A stretch of 10,942 bases of DNA from CAXTTV01 sp964247295 (GTDB lineage: Bacteria; Chloroflexota; Ktedonobacteria; Ktedonobacterales; Ktedonobacteraceae): NCBI GenBank assembly GCA_964247295.1, contig CAXTTV010000167.1, positions 1 through 10,942 on the forward strand, written 5' to 3'. The notes beneath the pieces were generated by a model. It was not told the origin of the DNA, searched no databases, and saw nothing but the letters and a program-made list of their open reading frames with translations. The position numbers were made by a program, and so were the translations under genes. Position 1 is the first letter of the stretch. Each line of letters begins with the position of its first letter. Below are positions 1 through 6,234 of the stretch, piece after piece.

Positions 1-839
1 TCGCTGACCCTGACTACACGCACCATCTCACGCACATCATGGACCCGGACGATATCTACGCCTTGTTGGATTCCTAAAGCGACGGTTGCGGCAGTTCCTT
101 CAATCCGCTCCCCAGGAGGGACACCACCCAACACCTGACCAATAGTAGATTTACGTGAACTTCCCAACAGGATCGGCCTGCCAAGGGCTCGAAGCTCTCC
201 TAAGCGATGCAGCATCTCTACATTTTCATCTGTATCTAGCCCAAAACCCATACCAGGATCAATAATCAGATGCTCCCAGGCAATGCCCGCTTCTAAAGCC
301 ATGTCGATACTCCGGGCCAGAAAGCGTACAATGTCGCTGAGAACCTCTCTTCGTTGGGTTCCGCGCATATTTGCCATAAGCACGATTGGCACGCTTCGTT
401 CGGCTGCCAGACGCAGAACCGCTGGATCTTTTTGCCCACCCCAGATGTCGTTGATTAAGCTGGCTCCCGCATCAAGCGCCGCCCTGGCTACCTCTGACTT
501 ATAGGTATCGACAGAAATAATGATCTCTTTGGGGAGAGTCTCGACCAGGGCGCGCACGACGGGTATAACTCGCTGAAGCTCCTGATCAATTGAAATACTT
601 TCAAAGTTGGGACGCGTCGATTCACCACCAATGTCAATGAGCTTCGCTCCTTCAGAAACAAAACTTTGGGCCTGCTCTACAGCCCTCTGAACCATCTCAT
701 TGGCATGTATATCTTCTAACACTATACCGTCGCCTGAGAATGAGTCGGGAGTTACATTAATAATTCCCATTACATAGGTTTGCGCTCCCCACTCTAACTG
801 GTGCCGCTCCCAGACCGTCGCTGCTAATCTCGCTGCCAT
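1..839 (-). CDS. folP: Dihydropteroate synthase, C-terminus cut by window edge
   Basis: Condenses 6-hydroxymethyl-dihydropterin diphosphate with p-aminobenzoate to give dihydropteroate in cytosolic folate synthesis; the target of sulfonamides. The frame runs from ATG at 839 to the left edge (279 residues visible). Family signatures, read directly: NVTPDSFS at residues 28-35 (pterin/metal-binding loop), GGESTRP at 71-77, an SVDTYK segment near 109-114, NDI at 130-132, DPGMGFG at 194-200, the GSSRKS substrate loop at 226-231 and the RVHDV ending at 265-269. The family is usually about 270-290 residues, so only a few residues should be missing. A GAGG Shine-Dalgarno sits about 10 nt before the ATG, and a good promoter lies 36 nt and more upstream. 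No other folate gene is visible beside it. The family assignment is very secure. Confidence 0.97.
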   Translation of the reverse strand, partial: MAARLAATVWERHQLEWGAQTYVMGIINVTPDSFSGDGIVLEDIHANEMVQRAVEQAQSFVSEGAKLIDIGGESTRPNFESISIDQELQRVIPVVRALVETLPKEIIISVDTYKSEVARAALDAGASLINDIWGGQKDPAVLRLAAERSVPIVLMANMRGTQRREVLSDIVRFLARSIDMALEAGIAWEHLIIDPGMGFGLDTDENVEMLHRLGELRALGRPILLGSSRKSTIGQVLGGVPPGERIEGTAATVALGIQQGVDIVRVHDVREMVRVVRVS

Positions 840-874
840 GTTTCAATATCCTCGGTATAGCCCTTTTTCTATTT

Positions 875-904
875 ATAATAGTTCCAAAAAACAGAGTGTG
901 TCAT
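875..904 (-). promoter_or_regulatory. Candidate sigma-70 promoter of folP
   Basis: On the minus strand an ATGACA -35 box (899-904) is followed after an 18-nt spacer by a TATTAT -10 box (875-880). Both are one or two mismatches from consensus. The -10 box lies 35 nt upstream of the folP ATG, which leaves a short leader carrying the GAGG ribosome-binding site. It is read from sequence only. Confidence 0.5.
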
Positions 905-935
905 AGCGTTTTCTTGCATTCTATCACTTGCTTAC

Positions 936-1635
936 TCACGCCATTACTCGCTTTCTGGTTTTGTGAGGGAATGACAGCCTCACAGGATGGACTACCGGCT
1001 TGTGGCTTTTCCCATCCTCTACCCCCTCGCACTTAAAGGCATCAGGGGCTACTTTTCTGATAATATTGCCAGAACCATTGCAATCGGCATGGATAAGCGT
1101 GCCATCGGCTGCACGGTACAATCCACGCCTAATCCGCTTGCCGCTAAACGTTGGCTTCTCTGTACGATTGGGATCATAGACCGGCATCTCATCACGATCA
1201 AGGAAACTGGCCTGACTGGTATAAGACTCTTCGGTGATAATAACATGAATGCCTGCCAGCTCTGCTTTATAGGTGAGCATAGAAATGAACCGCGCATGAG
1301 GAATCCCAACAAATTGCTGGTTTGTCCGCTTACCCAGATTCGCCTCTTGCTTCCATCCATTATTCTTGCCAATTACTAGTGTCCCAATCCCATGAGCAAT
1401 CACGTCATCGACGATCCATCTGGATGCGGCATGCAGGTAATGGTTTATACGCCGATTGCGTTTCATTGCTAAGCGCTCCAGGCGCTTTGTGGTTCCTGGA
1501 TGCCCAAGTTTGCTAGGTTGAATAAGCCCGTGCTTTAAACCTGGTATTCTCCTTTGTGCTTGACGAATGGCCCTCCTCCCACTATGCTAGCGAGTATGGA
1601 GAGGCTAATGCTGTAAAAGTGGCGAGACTCTCTAC
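936..1635 (-). pseudogene. Decayed TnpB (IS200/IS605 OrfB-type) nuclease remnant
   Basis: The C-terminal half of a TnpB, the RNA-guided RuvC-like nuclease of IS200/IS605 and IS607 elements. The longest intact part starts at an internal ATG (1466) and gives 176 residues; the same frame is open to a TAG at 1587-1589. It includes TKRLERLAMKRNRRI just before that ATG, TLVIGKN (strand before RuvC-II), TEESYTSQ with the RuvC-II Glu, GLYR, and ADCNGSGNI with the RuvC-III Asp. The usual CxxC zinc ribbon after YTSQ is replaced by ASFLDRDEMPVY, as in a known TnpB subtype. Upstream, TnpB-like fragments continue in other frames: IVGGGPFVKHKGEYQ near 1590-1545 and VESLATFTALASPYSLA near 1635-1585. At least two frameshifts are therefore inferred. 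The RuvC-I Asp expected just before VESLAT is not seen. Full-length TnpB is about 400 residues, so this copy should be inactive. No TnpA gene is present. Family certain; fragment limits approximate. Confidence 0.85.
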
Positions 1636-1745
1636 CTGCCTGCGTCTTGCACACGTGGGCTTTTTCACTCTAAGCACTACTAACAGGATGATAACGCATT
1701 ATTGGATATTAATCAATGGCTTTTTGGACACTTTATAGGCATTTG

Positions 1746-1774
1746 TTGACGACTATTTAAATTAATGTTACTCT
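1746..1774 (+). promoter_or_regulatory. Candidate extended -10 promoter for the small HTH gene
   Basis: TTGACG (1746-1751), a 17-nt spacer, then TACTCT (1769-1774) preceded by TG at 1766-1767, making an extended -10. It lies about 56 nt upstream of the preferred ATG at 1831 and just beyond the TnpB scar. It also overlaps the alternative upstream ATG at 1765, which argues against that start. Confidence 0.4.
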
Positions 1775-1830
1775 GTAATCAAGCAGTTAATAATATTTAT
1801 GTAGCGCGTTCGAGGGAGAAATCAAAATAT

Positions 1831-2052
1831 ATGGAGGAAAAAGAGTACTTCACTTATGAAGAAACAATGAGATATTTAGGCTGCAAGCGCAGCACACTTT
1901 ATACGCTTCTTACAGATTTACATATTCCCTCTCATAAGTTCAAATATGATAAAAGGAGATATATTGCTCTTGCCGACGTAAAACGTATGAAAGAGGTAAG
2001 AGAAAAACCATGGATAGCAGATTCCTCTAAGGAAAACACTGATACCCAATGA
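1831..2052 (+). CDS. Small helix-turn-helix DNA-binding protein (HTH_17/MerR-excisionase-like)
   Basis: A 73-residue protein. The frame is open back to an ATG at 1765, but the ATG at 1831 is preferred: GAGGGAG stands 12 nt upstream, and the residues added by the longer form look unstructured. Residues 7-50 fit the winged helix-turn-helix fold of excisionases and MerR-type N-domains: FTYEETMRYLGCKRSTLYTLL (two helices, recognition-helix core around KRSTLY), then a wing-like HKFKYDKRRYIALADVKRM. The tail, about 20 residues, is polar. There is no effector or catalytic domain, so it probably only binds DNA, as a repressor, recombination directionality factor or small transcription factor. Its TGA (2050-2052) lies inside the left arm of a perfect inverted repeat, a possible target. 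The neighbouring TnpB scar suggests an accessory region. Fold call fairly secure; function unknown. Confidence 0.72.
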   Translation: MEEKEYFTYEETMRYLGCKRSTLYTLLTDLHIPSHKFKYDKRRYIALADVKRMKEVREKPWIADSSKENTDTQ

Positions 2053-2111
2053 TTTTGAAAACCGCCATTAGTTACTATAAAATCTACAAAGTGCTGGGTT
2101 TTCAAAATCAT
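2049..2111. repeat. Perfect 15-bp inverted repeat, possible operator
   Basis: The arms at 2049-2063 (ATGATTTTGAAAACC) and 2097-2111 (GGTTTTCAAAATCAT) are exact reverse complements, with a 33-nt AT-rich loop. The left arm begins within the stop codon of the HTH gene. The right arm lies in the spacer of a candidate promoter at 2095-2123. The stem is only one-third GC and is not followed by a T-run, so it fits a rho-independent terminator poorly. A spaced operator or a remnant end of a small mobile element is more likely. Confidence 0.7.
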
Positions 2112-2123
2112 CAATGTTATACT
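2095..2123 (+). promoter_or_regulatory. Candidate extended -10 promoter ahead of the zinc-finger membrane protein
   Basis: TATACT at 2118-2123 is five of six to the -10 consensus and is preceded by TG at 2115-2116, an extended -10. The hexamer 17 nt upstream (2095-2100, TGGGTT) is a poor -35, as is common in extended -10 promoters. The spacer coincides with the right arm of the inverted repeat, so a protein bound there would block polymerase. A second TTGACA lies downstream at 2180-2185 without a convincing -10. Confidence 0.4.
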
Positions 2124-2236
2124 AGGCAGAGAAAATAGAGTCCAATTACTCAGGTTAATCACGAAATCAAAACGATTCCTTGACACTCCTGTTGAAGTCT
2201 TTTCTCTATTCTTATCCCTATGTGAGGTTTTATACA

Positions 2237-2734
2237 ATGAGAAATCCTATTGCTGATACTGTTGGTCGGCGACAGGTTATTCGTCCCACTCGCCAATGCC
2301 ATGAGTGCGATGAAGAAGCTCTCGGTCGCTGCCCCGAATGTCGCCAGGGCCTTTGTCAAGATCATTTCCCTAAACATCAGCACGCGCCTTGCGCGGAAAA
2401 ACATATGCGCCAGTCTCAAGAGCAGGTTTGTTATGTATGTGGTACACAAGTTTATCCGGAACAATGGTCCATTTCTCGTACCTCTCATTTTATCGATCAG
2501 TTGAAGTGTAAGGGCTGCGGTCGCTATATCTGCGATGAACTTCATACTCAAAGAAAGGCTGATGATGTGGTTATTGTCCGCGAAGGTATGCGTGGACACC
2601 GTTATCAATACACGACCCGCTACTGTGATCTCTGTGCTCCCATCTCCAGGATCAATGGTATCCGTGGACTAACGAGCGCTCTGGTCGCGGTCGGGACGGT
2701 TGCGGCAGGGATCTTTTTCTACCTGCACCACTAA
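2237..2734 (+). CDS. Membrane-anchored multi-zinc-finger protein (AN1/B-box-like), function unknown
   Basis: A 165-residue protein, not recognised as a named family. ATG 2237 is chosen because GTGAGG lies 9 nt before it; the frame is open to an ATG at 2180, but that has no ribosome-binding site. Cysteine/histidine pairs suggest at least two zinc sites. The first is at residues 21-52 (C21xxC24, C32xxC35, C40, H43, H47, H49, C52), spaced much like AN1 or B-box fingers. The second is at residues 65-133 (C65xxC68, C91xxC94, C99, H103, C130xxC133). One hydrophobic segment at about 145-163 ends two residues before the C-terminus, with R138 and R143 ahead of it. This predicts a tail-anchored protein with its zinc domains in the cytoplasm. 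It could be a protein-binding adaptor; no catalytic motif is visible. It stands alone between two hairpins, separate from its neighbours. The call rests on cysteine spacing only. Confidence 0.8.
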   Translation: MRNPIADTVGRRQVIRPTRQCHECDEEALGRCPECRQGLCQDHFPKHQHAPCAEKHMRQSQEQVCYVCGTQVYPEQWSISRTSHFIDQLKCKGCGRYICDELHTQRKADDVVIVREGMRGHRYQYTTRYCDLCAPISRINGIRGLTSALVAVGTVAAGIFFYLHH

Positions 2735-2752
2735 TCTGTGAAAGAAGGGAAT

Positions 2753-2790
2753 AGACAGGCCTGCAAGATCTATACATGCACGGCCTGTCT
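2753..2790 (+). terminator. GC-rich hairpin between the zinc-finger gene and the prenyl synthase
   Basis: Arms AGACAGGCC (2753-2761) and GGCCTGTCT (2782-2790) pair perfectly. An inner TGCA/TGCA stem (2762-2765 with 2777-2780) lengthens this to 13 bp with one bulged C and an 11-nt loop. It starts 19 nt after the zinc-finger gene stop and ends 8 nt before the next ATG. No proper T-run follows, only CTGTCGTT. It may be a weak terminator, or a 5' leader structure that hides the start of the prenyl synthase gene. Confidence 0.45.
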
Positions 2791-2798
2791 CTGTCGTT

Positions 2799-3914
2799 AT
2801 GACGCTATCATTTACAATCCAAGCCGCTCTATCCCGTCATCAGACTCAGATTCAAGCGGCCCTTCAACAAGCAGTACAACATATGAGCCTCCTTGGAAAC
2901 TCAACAAAAGTGGGAGATCTCCACCCATTCTATGGGCAAATGCAATATCATCTTGGTTGGGTCGATACATCGTTTCAACCCACACCTGGCAATCCAGGCA
3001 AGCTCTTACGTCCCAATCTGCTTCTGCTCGCGTATGAGGCTGCTGGTGCCTGGGGTCAAGACGGGCTATCCGAACGGTATCTGGCACGCGCCCTTCCCGC
3101 CGCTGCGGCAATTGAGATTATTCACAATTTTACACTTGTCCACGATGATATTGAAGATGGAGATGAGGAACGCCGCCACCGCCCTACACTCTGGAAACAC
3201 TGGGGGGTTCCTCAGGCCATTAATACGGGCGATGGCATGTTCGCTCTTGGCCGCCTGACACTCTGGCGAGTATTGGATAAGGGAGTCGATCCAACAATCG
3301 CGGTCCGTCTGGGAGCTCTACTTGATATGGCCTGCCTGATCCTCGCCGAGGGCCAATATCTGGATATCAGCTTTGAGCAACGTCTGGACATCTCAGTTTC
3401 AATGTATATCGACATGATTACACTTAAAACTGCTGCTCTCATGGGGGGTGCGGCTGAGATGGGGGCGCTACGGGGGTCACGCGATGAAGAGATAATGAAT
3501 CGCTTGCGCGCTTTTGGCTATGCTCTGGGGATCGCGTTTCAGGTCCGCGATGATCTCCTGGGGGTCTGGGAAACTGCCGAGCTGGGAAAATCGCACGCCG
3601 GCGATGTCTATCGTCGAAAAAAAAGTTTGCCCATCCTCCATGCACTAGAACACGCCGACCAGGAGGATCAGCAGCAGCTTCGGACAATCTATCAACAGAC
3701 GAAGCCAGTCACAGCGATACAAGTTGAACAGATTCTGGCAATCTTTGAACGCACACAGACGCGAGATTACTGCCGGATGTTTCTGGCGGAGCAATGTCGA
3801 CTGGCTCAAACAGCCCTGAACGATGTTCCCCGCTCCAATAGTCTGGTCGCGGAACGGGCTTTGAAAGATATGTATACGCTGCTAGCTTTTGTAGAATCCG
3901 CCACCAGGGACTAA
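2799..3914 (+). CDS. Polyprenyl diphosphate synthase, probably geranylgeranyl type
   Basis: A trans-isoprenyl diphosphate synthase of 371 residues that adds isopentenyl units to allylic diphosphates in the cytosol, supplying lipids, carotenoids or quinones. Visible landmarks: GKLLRP at 67-72 (usually GKxxRP); the first aspartate-rich motif DDIED at 116-120, followed by R125/R126; LKT near 209-211; the second motif as FQVRDDLLG at 247-255, where the last Asp of DDxxD is Gly, as in many actinobacterial and Chloroflexota enzymes; and GKSHAGD then RRKKSLP at 263-278. An aromatic residue (F111) five places before DDIED, with no insertion in that motif, is the known type I geranylgeranyl pattern, so a C20 product is inferred. 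The start at 2799 lacks a clear Shine-Dalgarno and sits right after a hairpin. ATG 2884 is the alternative but would remove N-terminal helix. Its 3' end overlaps the convergent WD40 gene. Confidence 0.93.
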   Translation: MTLSFTIQAALSRHQTQIQAALQQAVQHMSLLGNSTKVGDLHPFYGQMQYHLGWVDTSFQPTPGNPGKLLRPNLLLLAYEAAGAWGQDGLSERYLARALPAAAAIEIIHNFTLVHDDIEDGDEERRHRPTLWKHWGVPQAINTGDGMFALGRLTLWRVLDKGVDPTIAVRLGALLDMACLILAEGQYLDISFEQRLDISVSMYIDMITLKTAALMGGAAEMGALRGSRDEEIMNRLRAFGYALGIAFQVRDDLLGVWETAELGKSHAGDVYRRKKSLPILHALEHADQEDQQQLRTIYQQTKPVTAIQVEQILAIFERTQTRDYCRMFLAEQCRLAQTALNDVPRSNSLVAERALKDMYTLLAFVESATRD

Positions 3915-5539
3915 TTAATATCCCAGATGGTGATAAAGTTACCTGTAGCCACCGCCAATTGTCTGGCTACAGGTGACCAGCTCACGAGCCGCACCACTCC
4001 CTGAAATTGCTGTTTGAACATCGGGTTCTGGCTCTGCCCCGGCTGCCAAATAATCAATTGCCCATCCTCGGTACCGGCAGCAAGCAATTCACCATCACTA
4101 GACCAGGCCACGCTCCGCACTGCCTTCCCCTGCGTCTGCAATTTCTTAGGCATATCGACACAGCCACCATTGTTACCCGTCTGCTGACAGGTCAGCCCAT
4201 TCCAGATCCGCACAATCCCATCATCCTCACCTATAGCCAATTGGTTCCCCTGAGGCGACCAGGCCAGAGCTTGAGCCGGCTGCTGCATATCTTGAAAGAA
4301 GCCATGCACTTCCTGCGCATTCGTACCATTCCACACGCGAACCACCCCACCAGCAGAAGCCGTGGAGATCGTCTGTCCATCACTGGCGATCCCCGCAATA
4401 TTGATCGCGGTGTTGTGCTTCAAGAATGTCGTCTGTACAACCAGGTTGATAGGATTCCAGACAATCGCCTTCATGTCCGCACCCGCACTAACCACTAACT
4501 GCGGGTTCTGCTTTGACCAAGCGACACTGTTTACGGTCCCTGTATGCTGTTTATTGGCTTGCAAAAGCATCGCTCCTGTCTGCCCATTCAAAACCGCTAC
4601 CTGGGTCCCCGACCCCATCAGAAGGCGCTGATTATCTGGCGACCAGGCAATGCCACGAACGGGGTTCGCGAACTGGTGCATAAACTGAATATTACCATTT
4701 GCGGCATTCCAGGCCAATAGCTGATTATCCAGGCCTCCGCTTGCTAGCATCGCTCCATTAGATTGCCAACTCAAAGACCGTACAGGCTGGGTGTGACCGG
4801 CAAACTGAAACCTCATCTTCGCCTGCAACATCGCCGGCTTTTGCTGCGGCAACTGCTGATTGTTCTGATTTGGTTGATGCGTCGCCATAGAGGTAATCGG
4901 CGCGGTAACATTGAAATGCATAAATGAACGATAGGCAGCATACGCTCCCCCAGCCATTCCTGCTCCCACAACCGCCGCAGCAACTGCGAAAAATCCCCTC
5001 CTGCTCACACTACGTTTCTTCTTAGGAGCTTTCTGGATCTCAACACCGGGAAAAGACTTTACAGCATCCAGCTCCGCTAAGGGTTGAAGGGTTGAGATCG
5101 GTTTCTGGGGAATTGTAGTTGACGAATATCCACTGTTATCCACAAGGGTCGGCGAAGCATGAAAATCAGAATCGCCGGGTAGGAAAGGATCGGGTGTGGG
5201 TGGGATCAATGGCGCAACCTGAGATGATCTACTCATAGGGGTTACAGGAGGTTTAGAGATTGACGCTGCTGAAGCAGGTACAACAACCGAGTCCAGCCGC
5301 AAAACTGCGCCCGCTGGAATACCTGCCTCTTGTAGAGTCCTCTCTTCGGGAAGAATCTTTCTTGCGGCTGGATAGGTCAATGCATAAAAAAGTGGGTTCC
5401 CAAATATGTCGGTCTGCGGCAGCTTGAGCTCACTTACCAGAGCAGGTAATAGCGCTGCTATCGGTGCGTCAGTCGCTAACTCAACTGGGCGTACCATACC
5501 TGACGCATCTTCTTCTAACAGAATCTCAAGCGTCTTCAT
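3911..5539 (-). CDS. Membrane protein with YukD-like ubiquitin fold and WD40 beta-propeller
   Basis: A 542-residue protein with four parts. Residues 1-86 resemble the ubiquitin-like YukD/EsaB domain also found at the N-terminus of EccD (APIAALLPALVSEL, then ERTLQEAGIPAGAVLRL). Residues 87-175 form a proline/serine-rich linker. The KKKRSVSRRGFF stretch ending at 184 leads a single hydrophobic segment (about 183-203) and matches the twin-arginine pattern. After a Gln/Asn-rich spacer, residues 241-542 contain seven WD40-type repeats, recognised by recurring AWSPDG- and VRIWN-like blades (HTQPVRSLSW is the first, VSWSPVARQLAV...ITIWDIN the last), enough for one closed propeller. The basic residues before the membrane segment put the N-domain inside and the propeller outside. 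The start has AGGA 7 nt upstream. Role unknown: probably a scaffold. No other type VII secretion gene is visible. Confidence 0.88.
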   Translation of the reverse strand: MKTLEILLEEDASGMVRPVELATDAPIAALLPALVSELKLPQTDIFGNPLFYALTYPAARKILPEERTLQEAGIPAGAVLRLDSVVVPASAASISKPPVTPMSRSSQVAPLIPPTPDPFLPGDSDFHASPTLVDNSGYSSTTIPQKPISTLQPLAELDAVKSFPGVEIQKAPKKKRSVSRRGFFAVAAAVVGAGMAGGAYAAYRSFMHFNVTAPITSMATHQPNQNNQQLPQQKPAMLQAKMRFQFAGHTQPVRSLSWQSNGAMLASGGLDNQLLAWNAANGNIQFMHQFANPVRGIAWSPDNQRLLMGSGTQVAVLNGQTGAMLLQANKQHTGTVNSVAWSKQNPQLVVSAGADMKAIVWNPINLVVQTTFLKHNTAINIAGIASDGQTISTASAGGVVRVWNGTNAQEVHGFFQDMQQPAQALAWSPQGNQLAIGEDDGIVRIWNGLTCQQTGNNGGCVDMPKKLQTQGKAVRSVAWSSDGELLAAGTEDGQLIIWQPGQSQNPMFKQQFQGVVRLVSWSPVARQLAVATGNFITIWDIN

Positions 5540-5732
5540 AAAAGTCCTGTCCCCCCCATGCTGATTATTTTGGCAGTATTTCTTAAAGCTGTATTTTGAT
5601 GTTTAAAGTGTAGCATTTCCTGTTTGCCTGATCGCTTACATAAACCAAATGGGCTATAGCTCTCATAAAAATATATTCAAATCTGCTTATATAACGAAGT
5701 TATTTTTCTGTAAAAAGCGTTTCGGAGGATAG
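5540..5732. other. Divergent intergenic region
   Basis: AT-rich spacer between two outward-reading genes. Toward the WD40 gene (minus) there is an extended -10 of the form TGC-TACACT (5607-5615 on the plus strand) with a poor -35, and a run of seven G ahead of the ribosome-binding site. Toward the plus-strand gene a TATATA at 5689-5694 could be a -10, but no good -35 is seen. GGAGG at 5724-5728 is that gene's ribosome-binding site. No gene fits here. Confidence 0.5.
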
Positions 5733-6173
5733 ATGATACGCCGCATGCTTGCTATTTTTAGAGTTTTTCTTTGCATGTCTGGTACCCTTCTCCCCTGGTC
5801 AATCTCTGTTTCCACAAAAACAAAAGCAGCCAATAGTTCCACGGAAAAGACCACCCTAAATTTTCCAACAGTTGACCCTAATTATATCTACAACCAACTT
5901 TTCTATCTTTCTCTCCATTTTCAACATCGAGAGGCCGGCTTTGATAAAAACCTCCCCTCAAATAAAGAGGTGAAGTTGCCCAGGGTTGAGATTCCCTCTA
6001 TGCCGATAGAGAAACATTCTACACTTCCTGCCCCCGATTCTTCCGGTGAAGCTATCAGCAATAAATGTATCAATAGCCTATTTTTCTGGGAAGACTGTCT
6101 GGCTATTGCCCTCATCTTTATCCTGTTAACAGGAGGAATATTCTTATTCTGGCAGCTATTTAAAAAGGTTTGA
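5733..6173 (+). CDS. Hypothetical exported single-pass membrane protein
   Basis: A 146-residue protein not recognised as a family member. The ATG is fixed by GGAGG only 4 nt upstream. Residues 1-33 look like a signal peptide: RR after the start, a hydrophobic stretch LAIFRVFLCMSGTLLPW, and a possible cleavage after KAA. Residues 34-118 are polar and proline-rich; the stretch YIYNQLFYLSLHFQHREAGF (51-70) looks the most constrained. A second hydrophobic segment at about 121-141 is followed by KK. If the signal is cleaved this is a type I membrane protein with a short basic tail in the cytoplasm; if not, it has two membrane spans. The Cys at residue 14 is not in a lipobox. It lies 61 nt upstream of the pyrophosphatase gene, which has its own promoter. 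Real gene likely from start signal and topology; function unknown. Confidence 0.75.
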   Translation: MIRRMLAIFRVFLCMSGTLLPWSISVSTKTKAANSSTEKTTLNFPTVDPNYIYNQLFYLSLHFQHREAGFDKNLPSNKEVKLPRVEIPSMPIEKHSTLPAPDSSGEAISNKCINSLFFWEDCLAIALIFILLTGGIFLFWQLFKKV

Positions 6174-6198
6174 CAATACAGTATCACAGATTCATAAT
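6170..6198 (+). promoter_or_regulatory. Strong sigma-70 promoter of the CBS pyrophosphatase gene
   Basis: A perfect TTGACA -35 (6170-6175), a 17-nt spacer and CATAAT -10 (6193-6198, five of six). The predicted start of transcription is near 6205, giving a leader of about 30 nt that contains the AAAGGA ribosome-binding site 10 nt before ATG 6235. The -35 box contains the TGA stop codon (6171-6173) of the upstream gene. Confidence 0.7.
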
Positions 6199-6234
6199 AA
6201 GAACAGGAAATTTACCGTAAAGGATCACAGAACC

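Noticed and set aside
987..1379. 130-residue open frame on the plus strand opposite the TnpB remnant
   Set aside because: Antisense to a clear TnpB frame, with no ribosome-binding site and no recognisable protein features.
1556..1738. 60-residue plus-strand frame before the HTH gene
   Set aside because: Overlaps TnpB-like remnants on the minus strand; no ribosome-binding site and no recognisable domain.
2159..2608. 149-residue minus-strand open frame opposite the zinc-finger gene
   Set aside because: The plus strand carries the ordered Cys/His pattern, membrane segment and ribosome-binding site; the antisense frame has none of these.
3911..5539. Type VII secretion locus suggested by the YukD-like domain
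   Set aside because: No WXG100 protein, EccC ATPase or EccB/EccE-like gene in the window; the domain is reused in a WD40 protein.
5689..5703. TATATAACGAAGTTAT-like stretch resembling half of a loxP site
   Set aside because: Only about ten bases match and there is no second arm at the right distance; chance in AT-rich DNA.
5770..5776. Lipoprotein cysteine in the 146-residue exported protein
   Set aside because: The residues before Cys14 do not form a lipobox and the cysteine lies within the hydrophobic core.
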